In this document: positions 1 through 9,500 of the stretch, piece after piece
Numbering within the stretch: the first letter of the stretch is position 1
Layout of the letters: every line of letters starts with the position of its first letter
NCBI GenBank assembly: GCA_013151635.1
Contig: JAADHV010000110.1
Span: 62,001-126,000 of the forward strand
DNA from: Deltaproteobacteria bacterium
Lineage (GTDB): Bacteria; Desulfobacterota; Desulfobacteria; Desulfobacterales; Desulfobacteraceae
Length of the DNA stretch: 64,000 bases
Direction of reading: 5' to 3'
Program-made: the position numbers and the translations under genes
The notes under the pieces: model-generated
Told to the model about the DNA's origin: nothing
The model's input: the letters and a program-made list of their open reading frames with translations, nothing else
Databases searched by the model: none

Positions 1-173
1 TAAGTCGGGACATAGACACTGATTAAAGGCTCCTTTGATTGAGATGAAGACCGGTATGCCGCTTCTTTTCTTGCATATTTAAGCTGCCATGGTTCATAGG
101 CATTGTAATAAACAGCCTTGGCGTTGCTGATTATTTTGTCCTTTAATGTTCTTTTCCCTTTAATGAATGCCAT
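1..173 (-). CDS. Glycosyltransferase family 2, N-terminal part (runs off window)
   Basis: Reading the minus strand from the ATG at 173 gives 57 residues that start MAFIKGKRTLKDKI and end LISVYVPTY at the window edge. The ISVYVPTY stretch is the typical first beta-strand of a GT-A, family 2 glycosyltransferase, just before the nucleotide-sugar site. A GGGGA ribosome site lies about 6-10 bases upstream. It follows the radical SAM gene by 21 bases, so it is probably the next gene of the same operon and may attach a sugar of the surface or flagellar glycan. Only the N-terminus is visible, so donor and acceptor cannot be judged. Confidence 0.7.
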   Translation of the reverse strand, partial: MAFIKGKRTLKDKIISNAKAVYYNAYEPWQLKYARKEAAYRSSSQSKEPLISVYVPT

Positions 174-194
174 AAAATCCCCGATAAAAAGGTG

Positions 195-1145
195 TTAGGA
201 TGACTGAAATCTGCCTGTTTGAATTTTCCTGACCTCATCTGCAGTCAAATTGCCTTCACCAGGTGCATTATATACTGAAGACCGGTAATTCCATGGGGTC
301 CAGCCAGGGAATTTGTCAAAAGATCCCCTGTGGAGTCCGGGTTTACCATCTGCATCCTTTACATATTCAGATAACACATCCACATCTTCAATAACATAAC
401 GTTCCTGAAGTATTTTTGGAGACATGACCTTTTTCAGCCTCTCAAAATTTCCCGGAGAAACATGGTCCCGGTACTCATGGTTATTAGGAATCATCGGCAT
501 TGGAAGACACCCGCTGCAACGGGGGCAGTATCTCTGGACCTGTTCCATAAAATCAGGGTCCTCAGGCTTACGCTGCCACCAGCCCTTTTCCACTTTCCAT
601 CCACCCGGCCCGTTAAACATATGATCCTGGGCTGCCGCCACTTCACAGAAAAAAGCGCCTTTGGGTGTAATTGATGCTGACCATCTTAGCTGCACCCAGC
701 AGTTATCAATCATTTTCCACATTAATTTTTTATCCTGCACAACCTCCTCGATGGCTATCAATAACGGCTGATGCCAACCTTCCTCAGGATTAGAATGGTC
801 ATTAAATGCAATCAAATCTTTATTGAATACATCATGGATAATATCTTTATATTCATCCCATTTATACCCGGCCGTCCAGAGTTCACGCCTGTTCTTCTGA
901 GGTATCATTTCTTTAAAAATATGTAAAATTTCCACAAACCCCGGATGAATGGCCGGCTCTCCGCCCATTAACCCGATATGGCCTTTAAAGCCTTCCAGGG
1001 ATTCAATCCCTTTTTTAACCTGGTCCAAGTCCATGACAAACGGCTTTTTATGGTGCCCTACCTGCCTTGTGCAATGGGCACAGCTTAAATGGCACCGGTT
1101 TGTGGCCTCAATCTGAATAACGGCCATTTCTGAAATAGGTCTCAT
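195..1145 (-). CDS. Radical SAM protein with SPASM-like C-terminal cysteines
   Basis: 316 residues. The N-terminus carries the radical SAM CxxxCxxC signature (Cys18, Cys22, Cys25, in NRCHLSCAHC), followed by the GGEP motif (residues 62-65) that contacts S-adenosylmethionine. A second cysteine cluster, CPRCSGC near residue 210, suggests an auxiliary iron-sulfur site as in SPASM or twitch proteins. It sits 17 bases downstream of the acetamidino-transferase-like gene in the nonulosonic acid operon, so its substrate is probably a sugar or the glycan acceptor; no known pathway enzyme is recognised. The fold and cofactor class are clear, the reaction is unknown. Confidence 0.75.
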   Translation of the reverse strand: MRPISEMAVIQIEATNRCHLSCAHCTRQVGHHKKPFVMDLDQVKKGIESLEGFKGHIGLMGGEPAIHPGFVEILHIFKEMIPQKNRRELWTAGYKWDEYKDIIHDVFNKDLIAFNDHSNPEEGWHQPLLIAIEEVVQDKKLMWKMIDNCWVQLRWSASITPKGAFFCEVAAAQDHMFNGPGGWKVEKGWWQRKPEDPDFMEQVQRYCPRCSGCLPMPMIPNNHEYRDHVSPGNFERLKKVMSPKILQERYVIEDVDVLSEYVKDADGKPGLHRGSFDKFPGWTPWNYRSSVYNAPGEGNLTADEVRKIQTGRFQSS

Positions 1146-1162
1146 GATACCTTTCCTTTTAT

Positions 1163-2380
1163 TTACTTTACTTTATGCTTTAAAATCCATTTGCCGTCTT
1201 TCTTTTCCCACAAATGGGGTGTCCTGATACTGTCGGTAATTTCCCGGAACCTCTCTTCGTTAAGGCCAAGGTATTGGAGGAATTGCTGGAAATACTTTTT
1301 AGGAAATTCGCCGTCATACCTGTTGACAAGAGCAATGGCTTCTTCCCGGCTGATATGATTGCTTCTAACTTCCATGGATGCGTCCCTGGTTGTCCTGCCC
1401 ATACCGAACTTTAAATATCCAAGCCAGAAATGGAAGCCGTCTGTTTTATCGTCTATACTAGAATACTTGGTATAAGTTCCTTCGGATCTTTCCGGGTTTG
1501 TTTCAAAGTCTGTATTTTCCACTGCATAATAATAATTTTCCTGGGGGATCCATTTTTTGTAAAAAGAAAACCAGTGCATCTGGATTCCTGATTTATCAAT
1601 TAAATCCATATCAGGGATTTTATAAATATCAAAGGCATTGTTTTTTATCTCATCATCTGAAAACACATTATGGTCATGTCCTATCACCGCAAGCTCTTCA
1701 ACGCCGTTGCCCCGGAAATAAATATCCTTGAAATCATTGACATCCTCATAGGGCTTGTTTTCATATTTTAAAGTCCCGCCATATTCCAGCTCACCATTTT
1801 CCCCGTAAAAGATAAGGGGTATCTTAAATTTCAAGGCCATTTGAAATGCAAACCCCTTCTGGCCCCATGCAAAGGGATCCCACGCATCCCCATTACATTC
1901 AAAGGCAACCCTTGAAAGTTTCCTGTGAATGATCCCGTTTGGATAAAAAAAGATATTATCAAAACCGGATTGAACAAAATTATCATAATTCTTCCTGCCG
2001 ATATCCGTGTACAGGAACGGAGCCCATGTTACTGTCAAAGGGTGCATCCCAAATTCTTCTTTTAATTGATGGGCAACATATCCGCTGTCCTTTCCACCGC
2101 TTGACGGAACAATCACATCATAACTGCCGTCTTTTGAACGATGCCGGTCCAGCAGGTCTTTCAGCATCCTTGCCCGTTCATCCCAGTCAAACGACGTTTC
2201 CTTTTTTGCCGCATAGCCACAGGCACTGCATACACCTTGATCGTCAAAACCGATTCTCGGCCTCTGGTTCGAGGTGACACAGCGTTTACAGAAAATAACT
2301 TTTTGAGGCAGGTCAGGAAGCTGACCGTCAATGAGCGGCATCTTGGATGGCTGCTTTTCAAATAAGTTTTTCATTCCCAT
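1163..2380 (-). CDS. N-acetyl sugar amidotransferase (WbpG/PseA/LpsG type)
   Basis: About 405 residues from the ATG at 2380. That start has AAGGA four bases before it; the longer frame from 2404 begins with TTG, lacks a ribosome site and would overlap the upstream gene. The protein has two zinc-ribbon pairs (Cys31/34 and Cys51/54) and then a PP-loop ATP pyrophosphatase motif, SGGKDS, at about 94-99. In the WbpG/PseA family this architecture activates an acetamido group of a sugar with ATP and replaces the oxygen with ammonia to give an acetamidino group. The ammonia comes from HisH/HisF-like partners, and exactly such a partner is fused and encoded directly upstream. It probably makes an acetamidino form of legionaminic acid or a precursor. 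Confidence 0.82.
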   Translation of the reverse strand: MGMKNLFEKQPSKMPLIDGQLPDLPQKVIFCKRCVTSNQRPRIGFDDQGVCSACGYAAKKETSFDWDERARMLKDLLDRHRSKDGSYDVIVPSSGGKDSGYVAHQLKEEFGMHPLTVTWAPFLYTDIGRKNYDNFVQSGFDNIFFYPNGIIHRKLSRVAFECNGDAWDPFAWGQKGFAFQMALKFKIPLIFYGENGELEYGGTLKYENKPYEDVNDFKDIYFRGNGVEELAVIGHDHNVFSDDEIKNNAFDIYKIPDMDLIDKSGIQMHWFSFYKKWIPQENYYYAVENTDFETNPERSEGTYTKYSSIDDKTDGFHFWLGYLKFGMGRTTRDASMEVRSNHISREEAIALVNRYDGEFPKKYFQQFLQYLGLNEERFREITDSIRTPHLWEKKDGKWILKHKVK

Positions 2381-2393
2381 ATAATCCTTGTTA

Positions 2394-3962
2394 TTAAATT
2401 TCAAGAAACTGCATTAAAATTTTCAGGCCTGTGGCACCACTTAATTCAGGATGGAACTGGCAACCTGCAACATTCCCTTTTTGAACGGCTGAACAGAATC
2501 GTTCACCCCCATACTCCGTCATGGACAATAAGGCTTTATCATTCATGTCCTTTATGGCATATGAATGGACAAAATATGCAAAATTACCAGGTTCAACATA
2601 TTCAAAAATTGTGTTCTTCCAGGCCGCTATTTTCTCTTTTGTCTCACGGGTCTTTAATTTATTCCACCCTATATGCGGCAGTTTCGGATGATGCCCCGGC
2701 ATCCCTTTAAAAAGAAGTGATACATTTCCCTGAAGAATGCCAAGGCCCTTGGACAAGACCCTTTCTTCACTTTGTGAAAAAAGAAGCTGCATCCCAAGGC
2801 AGATGCCTAAAAGCGGCTTTCCCCTTTCTGCGTGACGTATAACAGCTTTAGCAAGTTGTTTTTTATTAAGGTTTTTAATTGCCTCAGGAAAGGCTCCAAC
2901 ACCTGGTAAAACCAGGAAATCCGCATCTGATACGATCTTTGGATCGCCCGTCACAACAACTTTTGCACCGGCTTTCTTAAGTGCCCTGCAAAGGCTGAAT
3001 ATATTACCCATTTTATAGTCAACAACAACAACCTGCGGGTTTTGTCTTTTTTTAAGGCCTTTTAGACATTTGTCATCCAGTCTTTCCATTTTACAGGGCT
3101 GACCTGATAAAAGCATATCACGCTTTACTGCATCAATTCTTACAGGCCTTATTTTTTCTTTAAGAAAACACGTGTGGCTGGACCTTTTATGTTCAATATA
3201 AGCTGTATTGCCTTCTGTTTCCCTTGGAGAAGTTTCTTTGAGCCTGCCAAGTGCATGGTAATGAAAAATCGATGCTGCGCTGACAGCATCAGCACCCTGC
3301 TCAATTACCTCAAGGATCTGCTCGTTTTTTCCAAATCCCCCGTTGACAATAACAGGAATGGAAACTTCAGGAATCAATTGTCTTAAAAAATCACAATCAA
3401 CTCCTTCTCCTGTCCCCTCAGTGTCCACAAAGGTTAAAAATATTTCTCCAGCCCCTTTTTGTTCTATTGTTTTTACCCAGTCAAGGACTTTTATCCCGCT
3501 GTTTTCCCTTGCATTGGTATGCATGCATTCATAAATGCCAAGTGGATTTTTCTTAGCTTCCACATAAACCACCATACATTGTGAACCATATCTCAAGGCT
3601 CCTTTTTCAAGCAAATCAATATTGTCGAAAAGAGCCGTATTGATGGCAATTTTATCGGCCCCGGCACGAAGCAGCCTGTGCATATCATCCAGGTTACGCA
3701 CCCCGCCACCCACGGTCAGGGGAATAAAAATCCGATTGGCAATACGCTGCACGATTTCAATGAGGTTGCTTCTTCCATACAAACTTGCCACAAGGTCAAT
3801 ATAAATCAGCTCATCTGCACCATCTTCGTAATATTTTCGGGCAAAATCTTCAGGCTTGCCTAAAACCCTTAAGCCTTCCAGGTGAATCCCCTTGACAAGG
3901 TTGGGTCCCTTGATATCAAGTTTGGGAATAACGCGGATAAATTTATTTTTGGCAAAATTCAT
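2394..3962 (-). CDS. HisF-HisH fusion: ammonia-supplying glutaminase for the sugar amidotransferase
   Basis: 522 residues from the ATG at 3962; a TTG at 3983 is the alternative start. Residues 1-245 are a HisF-like beta/alpha barrel (RVIPKLDIKG with Asp16, GGGVR, VDTEGTGEG with Asp180). A linker of about 60 residues follows. Residues 309-522 are a class-I glutaminase like HisH, with GVGAF, the nucleophile Cys388 in GICLGM, and the His504/Glu506 pair in QFHPEL. The glutaminase should release ammonia that passes through the barrel to the neighbouring WbpG-type enzyme. In the eukaryotic HIS7 fusion the order is glutaminase first; here it is reversed. The second catalytic Asp of histidine-pathway HisF is a Glu (VEAK, residue 135), so a role in histidine synthesis is unlikely. 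Confidence 0.85.
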   Translation of the reverse strand: MNFAKNKFIRVIPKLDIKGPNLVKGIHLEGLRVLGKPEDFARKYYEDGADELIYIDLVASLYGRSNLIEIVQRIANRIFIPLTVGGGVRNLDDMHRLLRAGADKIAINTALFDNIDLLEKGALRYGSQCMVVYVEAKKNPLGIYECMHTNARENSGIKVLDWVKTIEQKGAGEIFLTFVDTEGTGEGVDCDFLRQLIPEVSIPVIVNGGFGKNEQILEVIEQGADAVSAASIFHYHALGRLKETSPRETEGNTAYIEHKRSSHTCFLKEKIRPVRIDAVKRDMLLSGQPCKMERLDDKCLKGLKKRQNPQVVVVDYKMGNIFSLCRALKKAGAKVVVTGDPKIVSDADFLVLPGVGAFPEAIKNLNKKQLAKAVIRHAERGKPLLGICLGMQLLFSQSEERVLSKGLGILQGNVSLLFKGMPGHHPKLPHIGWNKLKTRETKEKIAAWKNTIFEYVEPGNFAYFVHSYAIKDMNDKALLSMTEYGGERFCSAVQKGNVAGCQFHPELSGATGLKILMQFLEI

Positions 3963-4938
3963 ATTTTTTTTCAATGCTGTCAATTAAATCAATGACCACT
4001 TGATCATGCTCATATCTATAAACAGGAAGGTGACCCGGGCCGTCAATCAGTTTAAAAAATGTTTCGACTTCTTTTTCATAAGGTTCCTCGATGATAAAGT
4101 CTGCATAATCGTGGCTCTTCTCTATATCTTTGTAAAGGTTCACATGTTCTGTCTTATTTTCACCGCGGTGATATTTTTTTAATGTTCCGGGTGTTCCCCC
4201 CCATTCAAAAAAACAAGTGCTGTTGTAGATTTCAAGTCTCCTGGTTGCTTTAGCAGAAACACAATCAAAAGAAAGGGCTCCACTGCTGCCGTTTTCATGT
4301 TCCAGGATCAGGTGAATCAAATCAGGGTATTCAAGGTTGAGCTTTGATAAGTTACATGTCATGCATTTATAATCGACAACAGGCCCGAATGCCTTAAAAA
4401 TCCAGGGAAATTCTATGGCCATGATCTCTCTTAACGCGTTTGTTTCTTTTCTAGATATAAAAAAACTGCTGATATCTTCCCAGGGGTGCCAGTCCGCAAG
4501 ATACTGGCCTGTGTGGTACCTGTAGGATACATAACTTTCCTTTCGGGTTTGCTCTATGATCCAGTTGATCTCTTTATTATATAAAAATGTTGAAGATAGA
4601 AATGCAAGTTTATTATTGCGGGACGCAAGCTTGATAATTTCATCATACCCATTGCTTGTCAAATTGATTTCTGAAAAAGTATGGACACCGTTTTTAAGGG
4701 AAAAAAGAACAATTTCAGAATTGGTAAGCGGTGGTGAACACACAAAAACAACATCAGGATGAAAACTTTTAAACGCTTTAAAAAAATCCGTGTCTGTCCT
4801 TGAGACCAAATCCCTTACAGACTCTTGCCTTTCTTTTTTCAGGTCAACACCACAAATCAGAAAATCAGGGAACCTTTCACGCATTATTCTAATTCTTCTT
4901 TTCCCCATGGAACCAAGCCCGCATACTAATGCCTTCAT
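3943..4938 (-). CDS. Gfo/Idh/MocA-family oxidoreductase (first copy)
   Basis: 331 residues starting MKALVCGLGSMGKRR, a Rossmann NAD(P)-binding loop of the GxGxxG type. The rest fits the family: a nucleotide-binding half to about residue 120, then an alpha/beta substrate half. The usual EKP motif is replaced by SEINL near residue 95, so the catalytic lysine may be missing or shifted. It starts immediately after the LegG stop codon (TAG at 4939-4941) and overlaps the fused glutaminase gene by 20 bases, which marks it as part of the nonulosonic acid operon. It could oxidise or reduce a sugar intermediate; the substrate is not deducible. Confidence 0.75.
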   Translation of the reverse strand: MKALVCGLGSMGKRRIRIMRERFPDFLICGVDLKKERQESVRDLVSRTDTDFFKAFKSFHPDVVFVCSPPLTNSEIVLFSLKNGVHTFSEINLTSNGYDEIIKLASRNNKLAFLSSTFLYNKEINWIIEQTRKESYVSYRYHTGQYLADWHPWEDISSFFISRKETNALREIMAIEFPWIFKAFGPVVDYKCMTCNLSKLNLEYPDLIHLILEHENGSSGALSFDCVSAKATRRLEIYNSTCFFEWGGTPGTLKKYHRGENKTEHVNLYKDIEKSHDYADFIIEEPYEKEVETFFKLIDGPGHLPVYRYEHDQVVIDLIDSIEKKYEFCQK

Positions 4939-6126
4939 CTATTCACTGTCCTTTAAAGGCTGTGGGATATCAAAAAATTCTTTCATAACCGGGCCTGCAA
5001 AATCATAGTTCTTAATAATATCTTTTATTCTAAGGGCAGTTGAGTCTTTTTGAAAAGGGTTACCCATATTTACCAGAGTGTTTTTAAAAGAACAGCTTAA
5101 TCCTTTTTTAATTGCTTTGATAATCTCATTTTTATCCGGGCAGCAATCAATAACATTTTTTGCCCTGATTCTTCCCTTTTGCCTGCTCCCGATATTGATC
5201 ACCGGTATTTCAAAACAAGGGGCTTCTATAATACCGCTTGAAGAATTACCCACCATTGCCAGAGCATGCTTCATTGCACTTAGATAATTGACCTGCCCCA
5301 TGGCATCAAATGCTATTGATCTTTGCGGATTATCTTTCACATATTGATCAATCTTAGAATTGATTTTCATGCCAAAACTGTCTGAATTTGATTTCGTAAA
5401 AACAAGCTTCAGCCTTTTAAACTGTTTATCTGAAACTGCTTCAAGCAGTGACTGGAAATATATTTCATTTTTTTTGCCCTCAAGGGTTGCAGGATGGAAT
5501 GTAATGAGTAAAAATACGTCTTCATTGTTAAAATCTAAAAACTTGTATAATTCTTTTTTTAAAAGCAATGTTTTTTTTCTGATGTTATCAACACCAAGAG
5601 ACCCGACATTAAAAACCCGGCCGGGAGCCTCACCAAGTTGAATCACCCTTCTTTCATACTCCCCGGCACAGGTGAAATGAAGAAGGCTCATTTTTGTTAT
5701 GCTGTGACGGAACATATCATCCCATGCACCATAGGTTAATTCACCCCCATGAATATGTGCTATCGGGATATTTTGAAGAACCGCGGCAACTGCCATGGAA
5801 AATGTCTCGTAACGGTCGCCTAAAAGTATAACCACTTCGGGTTTAAGCCGCTCAAGTGCTTCAGAGTATCCGATAAGCCCCAGACCCATGGATTTCCCAA
5901 CACCTGTAGGAGAATCCGAGCTTAAAATATTCTCTATCTTTTCATCTATATTGAAACCGTCTTCTTCGATCTGCCTGCAAGTCAGGCCGAACTTAGGAGA
6001 CAAGTGCATGCCGCTTACGACAAGCACCAGTTCAAGACCCCTGTCCTGCTTAATCCTTTCCATTAAAGGCTGCAGCAACCCATATTCTGAACGGGCCCCG
6101 GTAAAAACGCATGTTCTTTTTTTCAT
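4939..6126 (-). CDS. legG: Hydrolysing 2-epimerase for legionaminic acid precursor
   Basis: 395 residues, full length for the NeuC/LegG branch of UDP-N-acetylglucosamine 2-epimerases (GT-B fold). The N-terminus KRTCVFTGARSEYGLL is characteristic. Conserved segments include GDRYETF (around 103-109), HIHGGE (about 125) and GNSSSGIIEAP (about 290). The expected reaction removes the nucleotide from the 2,4-diacetamido-2,4,6-trideoxy sugar donor and inverts C2, giving the free 6-deoxy-mannose derivative used by LegI. The gene is 67 bases downstream of legI. NeuC of the sialic acid route is the alternative, but the legB/legC/legH set in the window argues for legionaminic acid. Confidence 0.88.
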   Translation of the reverse strand: MKKRTCVFTGARSEYGLLQPLMERIKQDRGLELVLVVSGMHLSPKFGLTCRQIEEDGFNIDEKIENILSSDSPTGVGKSMGLGLIGYSEALERLKPEVVILLGDRYETFSMAVAAVLQNIPIAHIHGGELTYGAWDDMFRHSITKMSLLHFTCAGEYERRVIQLGEAPGRVFNVGSLGVDNIRKKTLLLKKELYKFLDFNNEDVFLLITFHPATLEGKKNEIYFQSLLEAVSDKQFKRLKLVFTKSNSDSFGMKINSKIDQYVKDNPQRSIAFDAMGQVNYLSAMKHALAMVGNSSSGIIEAPCFEIPVINIGSRQKGRIRAKNVIDCCPDKNEIIKAIKKGLSCSFKNTLVNMGNPFQKDSTALRIKDIIKNYDFAGPVMKEFFDIPQPLKDSE

Positions 6127-6193
6127 TTGTTATATTTTCCCCGGCGTATAAACAAGCTTTCAACAAATCGGGTGATTCTCTTTTCTTTAAAGC

Positions 6194-7201
6194 CTACAAA
6201 GTGATCAGGTCATCAGGTTTAAAATCCCGTATAGCTTTTTTCCCCATTAGATTGTGCCATTCAACAGGAGAAATACCCGTGCCCGGTCTTTTAGTTGTTA
6301 TGTTAAATTGGGAAAATTTTTCCCCTTTTTTTATGTTTTTTAATGCCACTATGCTTTTCCTTACAATCTTTTTATTCTTTATTTCCGCAGGACCCGGCCC
6401 TTTTTTCCCATTGCCTAATGCTTTTTCAATATTACGTATTGCACAAACCATGCCTTTTAATTCATCCGGGTCAAGGCTTGCTTTATGGTCCGGTCCTTTC
6501 ATTGACTTATCCAGCGTGAAATGTTTTTCAATAATTTCTGCCCCCAGGGTAACGGCTGCGATTACTGCCTCTATTCCGACAGTATGGTCGGAATAACCGA
6601 TTTTAATACCGGGAAATTTTTTTTTAAGGGTCGTGATGGCCCTCAGGTTCACATATTCAGGTATGGCAGGATAATCTGTGCAGCAATGCAGCAACGCGAT
6701 ATTACGGCTGTTACTTCCGGCATTTTCAAAAACATTCAATGCGAATTGAATTTCTTTAATATCCGCCATTCCCGTTGACATGATAATCTTTTTCCCAAGA
6801 CTGCCTATCTTTTCAAGGTAAGGTAAATTGGTGATTTCTCCTGAAGGTATTTTAAACGTATCAACTCCCAGAGAGTCCAGCAGTTCAACACTTTTTAAAT
6901 CAAAAGGGCTTGACATGAATTTGATATTCTTCCGGGCTGCATGGCTCATTAAATATTCATGCGCTGTTTTATCAAGTTCCAGTTCTTCAAGCATTTTAAG
7001 CTGGGACTCGTCCCTGTCCGTATATTTATTTTGATACTCTGCTTTGGGTGCAGTTTTAGAACAGATATTTTCTGCACGGAACGTCTGGAATTTGACGGCA
7101 TTGACACCTGCTTTGGCAGCAGCATCTATCAAACCCTCTGCAATTTTCAGACTCCCGTTATGGTTAACACCGGCTTCGGCTATGATAAACGTTTCACTCA
7201 T
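6194..7201 (-). CDS. legI: Legionaminic acid synthase (NeuB family)
   Basis: 335 residues. The N-terminal barrel opens with FIIAEAGVNHNGSL and has VKFQTF, KIPSGEITN and STGMA, all hallmarks of NeuB-family synthases. The last 60 residues form an antifreeze-like SAF domain (RKSIVALKNIKKGEKF and RPGTGISP). These enzymes condense phosphoenolpyruvate with a 2,4-diacetamido hexose to make the nine-carbon sugar acid in the cytoplasm. The gene stands between legH and legG with short gaps. PseI and NeuB are the alternatives; neighbours favour LegI. Confidence 0.88.
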   Translation of the reverse strand: MSETFIIAEAGVNHNGSLKIAEGLIDAAAKAGVNAVKFQTFRAENICSKTAPKAEYQNKYTDRDESQLKMLEELELDKTAHEYLMSHAARKNIKFMSSPFDLKSVELLDSLGVDTFKIPSGEITNLPYLEKIGSLGKKIIMSTGMADIKEIQFALNVFENAGSNSRNIALLHCCTDYPAIPEYVNLRAITTLKKKFPGIKIGYSDHTVGIEAVIAAVTLGAEIIEKHFTLDKSMKGPDHKASLDPDELKGMVCAIRNIEKALGNGKKGPGPAEIKNKKIVRKSIVALKNIKKGEKFSQFNITTKRPGTGISPVEWHNLMGKKAIRDFKPDDLITL

Positions 7202-7216
7202 TGGATATTAAAATCC

Positions 7217-7840
7217 TCATTGCGTCAACAGGGTTTCAGCCTCAACATTTTTCATCACCCTGACCCCTGCGCCGATGACACTTTTTTCACCTATGCTGAT
7301 TCCCTGCCTGATAATTGCACCACTTCCAATAAAGCAGCCCTCTTTAACATCGGCTCCCCCATTTACAATTGCACCGGTTGAAATATGACAATGGTCACCA
7401 ATCACGGCTCCGTGTTCAACCAGGGCTTTTGAATTAATAATACAATTGTTCCCTATTGCAGCCCCGGCATTTACAAGGGCATGGTGCATGATAATTGTAC
7501 CCTTTTTTATCCGGGAATTTCTGGATACCCATGCATGGGGGGAAATCAAAACCGGCATGCTCACTTTTAACTTTTCAAGCATTAAAAAAAATTTTACCCT
7601 TTTTTCCGGAGTTTTAATCTGCCCCAGTGTAATTAAAAAATTATCAAATTTTTGAGCAAGCTGCGGGATTTCATTATCATGTGAAATAATTTTATAACCC
7701 AGGACGGGTCTGCCCGCTTTCTCCTTTTTATCCACAATACCTTTAATACTATAAATTCCCAAGGTCTCAATCACATCAATGCAGGCCATGCAATGGCCAC
7801 CGCCACCAATGAGGACCAGGGGAACTGGCATCTTTTTCAA
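7217..7840 (-). CDS. legH: Sugar O/N-acetyltransferase (LegH/PglD/NeuD type)
   Basis: 207 residues. An N-terminal PglD-like half ([16 protein letters not shown]) is followed from about residue 95 by a left-handed beta-helix of hexapeptide repeats ([27 protein letters not shown] and further). This architecture is that of PglD, LegH and NeuD. LegH acetylates the 4-amino group made by LegC, using acetyl-CoA. The stop overlaps the start of the next gene region by four bases (shared ATGA with the SDR gene end at 7837). Assignment to LegH rather than NeuD rests on the presence of LegB and LegC in the same locus. Confidence 0.8.
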   Translation of the reverse strand: MKKMPVPLVLIGGGGHCMACIDVIETLGIYSIKGIVDKKEKAGRPVLGYKIISHDNEIPQLAQKFDNFLITLGQIKTPEKRVKFFLMLEKLKVSMPVLISPHAWVSRNSRIKKGTIIMHHALVNAGAAIGNNCIINSKALVEHGAVIGDHCHISTGAIVNGGADVKEGCFIGSGAIIRQGISIGEKSVIGAGVRVMKNVEAETLLTQ

Positions 7841-8775
7841 CCTATTACTCTTTTAAAATATTCAATTGTTTTTTCAAGCCCTTTCTCAAACTTTACCTTG
7901 GGCTGCCATCCAAGTGCATTTTCTGCAAGAGTAATATCAGGTTTCCGCTGCAAAGGGTCATCTAAAGGCAGGTCTTTGAATATGATCTTTGAATTCGATC
8001 CTGTCATCTGAATTATTTTTTGAGCGATTTCCAAGATAGATGTCTCATCAGGATTGCCTAAATTAACAGGCCCGGTAAAGGATTCGCCTGAATCCATAAG
8101 TTTGATAAAACCGTTTATCATATCACTGACATAGCAGAACGATCTTGTCTGGCTCCCATCCCCGTAAACCGTAACCGGGTCATTTTTCAATGCCTGTATG
8201 ATAAAATTGGAGACGACCCTTCCGTCATTTTGGGCCATTCTTTCTCCATAGGTATTAAATATCCTGGCGATTTTAATACCAAGCCCGTGTTTGCGATAAT
8301 AATCATGGAAAAGGGTCTCAGCGCATCTTTTTCCTTCATCATAGCAGGATCTTATCCCGATTGGATTGACATTTCCCCAGTAGGATTCATTTTGAGGGCT
8401 GAAAGACGGGTTTCCATAGACTTCCGATGTTGATGCCTGGAAAATTTTGATATTCAGCCGTTTTGCAAGCCCCAGCATGTTAATGGCACCGTGGACACAG
8501 GTCTTTAATGTCTGGACCGGATCATGCTGATAATGGACAGGGGAAGCGGGGCAGGCAAGATTATATATTTCGTCCGCCTCAAGATAAAGCGGGAAAGTAA
8601 TATCATGCCGGATAAATTCAAACCCTGGGTTCTCCGTGAGATGATGTATATTCTTTTTAGATCCGGTAAAGCAATTGTCAACACATAACACTTCATGGCC
8701 CGAATCAAGAAGTTTCTCGCACAGGTGTGAGCCAAGAAAACCTGATCCACCGGTCACAATAATTCTTTTTCCCAT
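7837..8775 (-). CDS. UDP-glucuronate decarboxylase / UDP-xylose synthase-like SDR
   Basis: 312 residues of an extended short-chain dehydrogenase. It has the [13 protein letters not shown] loop and the UXS signatures [13 protein letters not shown], the catalytic SCYDEGKR (Tyr/Lys pair) and GRVVSNF, plus [13 protein letters not shown]. These strongly match enzymes converting UDP-glucuronate to UDP-xylose. It overlaps legF by 22 bases and legH by 4, so it is translationally embedded in the legionaminic operon, although xylose is not part of that pathway. It may supply a second sugar of the flagellin glycan. No UDP-glucose dehydrogenase gene is in the window. One signature deviation is GERM where GPRM is usual. 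Confidence 0.82.
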   Translation of the reverse strand: MGKRIIVTGGSGFLGSHLCEKLLDSGHEVLCVDNCFTGSKKNIHHLTENPGFEFIRHDITFPLYLEADEIYNLACPASPVHYQHDPVQTLKTCVHGAINMLGLAKRLNIKIFQASTSEVYGNPSFSPQNESYWGNVNPIGIRSCYDEGKRCAETLFHDYYRKHGLGIKIARIFNTYGERMAQNDGRVVSNFIIQALKNDPVTVYGDGSQTRSFCYVSDMINGFIKLMDSGESFTGPVNLGNPDETSILEIAQKIIQMTGSNSKIIFKDLPLDDPLQRKPDITLAENALGWQPKVKFEKGLEKTIEYFKRVIG

Positions 8776-9500
8776 TTTTTTGACTCCTTTTTTAGTCGGT
8801 CATTTATTATCAGATCCGCCACTTTCAGATCAAACTCAGTATCAATGTCAAGGGATCTTTCTCCTGGTATTACAACCGCTTTAATTTTTCCGGCAAACAA
8901 GGACGGGGCCGATAATATAAATCCCGGGCGTGCGGCATAAGCAACTGTTGTTATATCATACATAGATGGAACATCCTGCCGCCTTGAAAAACAAAATTTA
9001 TCAGGCACTGCAATGGTGGCAAATCCATTATCATCCATAACCACCATATTAAAGGAAGGATGTCTTTGCGCCCTGCATACCGTTATTGCTCCATCGGCAT
9101 CATTGTTTTCAATCAGAACCTTTATACACATATCAATATCTTCAGCAGTTCTTAAAGGCGAAGTCGCAGGGATTGAAACAAAAATATCAAACTCTTCTCC
9201 GGCTTTCTTTAATGTTTTAACGGCATGCTGCCACGAAAGCCATTCCGGGCTTGCGTCCGAAGCAAGATCACGGGGCCGCAGAAACGGAACCTCTGCCCCG
9301 GCTTCCAATGCTGCCTTTTCTATGTCTTTATTGTCTGTTGAAACGATAATCCTGTTGATGAAACAGCTTCTTTTAGCAGCTTCAACAGAATAATGGATCA
9401 ATGGTCTGCCTGCAACAAGCCGTATATTTTTATTTTTTACTCCTTTTGACCCACCCCGCGCAAAAACAAATCCGTAAACTTTTAACTCCTTTTTATCCAT
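8754..9500 (-). CDS. legF: CMP-legionaminic acid synthetase
   Basis: 248 residues of the CMP-NeuAc synthetase family (GT-A-like cytidylyltransferase). The signature [15 protein letters not shown] near the N-terminus binds CTP, and [15 protein letters not shown] and RSLDID follow as in the family. The enzyme would activate the nine-carbon acid with CMP, the last step before transfer to flagellin. The gene overlaps the oxidoreductase upstream by 19 bases and the SDR downstream by 22. In Campylobacter the equivalent is PtmB. NeuA or PseF are possible alternatives from the sequence alone. Confidence 0.85.
   Translation of the reverse strand: MDKKELKVYGFVFARGGSKGVKNKNIRLVAGRPLIHYSVEAAKRSCFINRIIVSTDNKDIEKAALEAGAEVPFLRPRDLASDASPEWLSWQHAVKTLKKAGEEFDIFVSIPATSPLRTAEDIDMCIKVLIENNDADGAITVCRAQRHPSFNMVVMDDNGFATIAVPDKFCFSRRQDVPSMYDITTVAYAARPGFILSAPSLFAGKIKAVVIPGERSLDIDTEFDLKVADLIINDRLKKESKKWEKELL

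Noticed and set aside
2394-3962. Histidine biosynthesis hisF/hisH genes
   Set aside because: No other his gene is near, the partner is a WbpG-type enzyme, and the second catalytic Asp of HisF is replaced.
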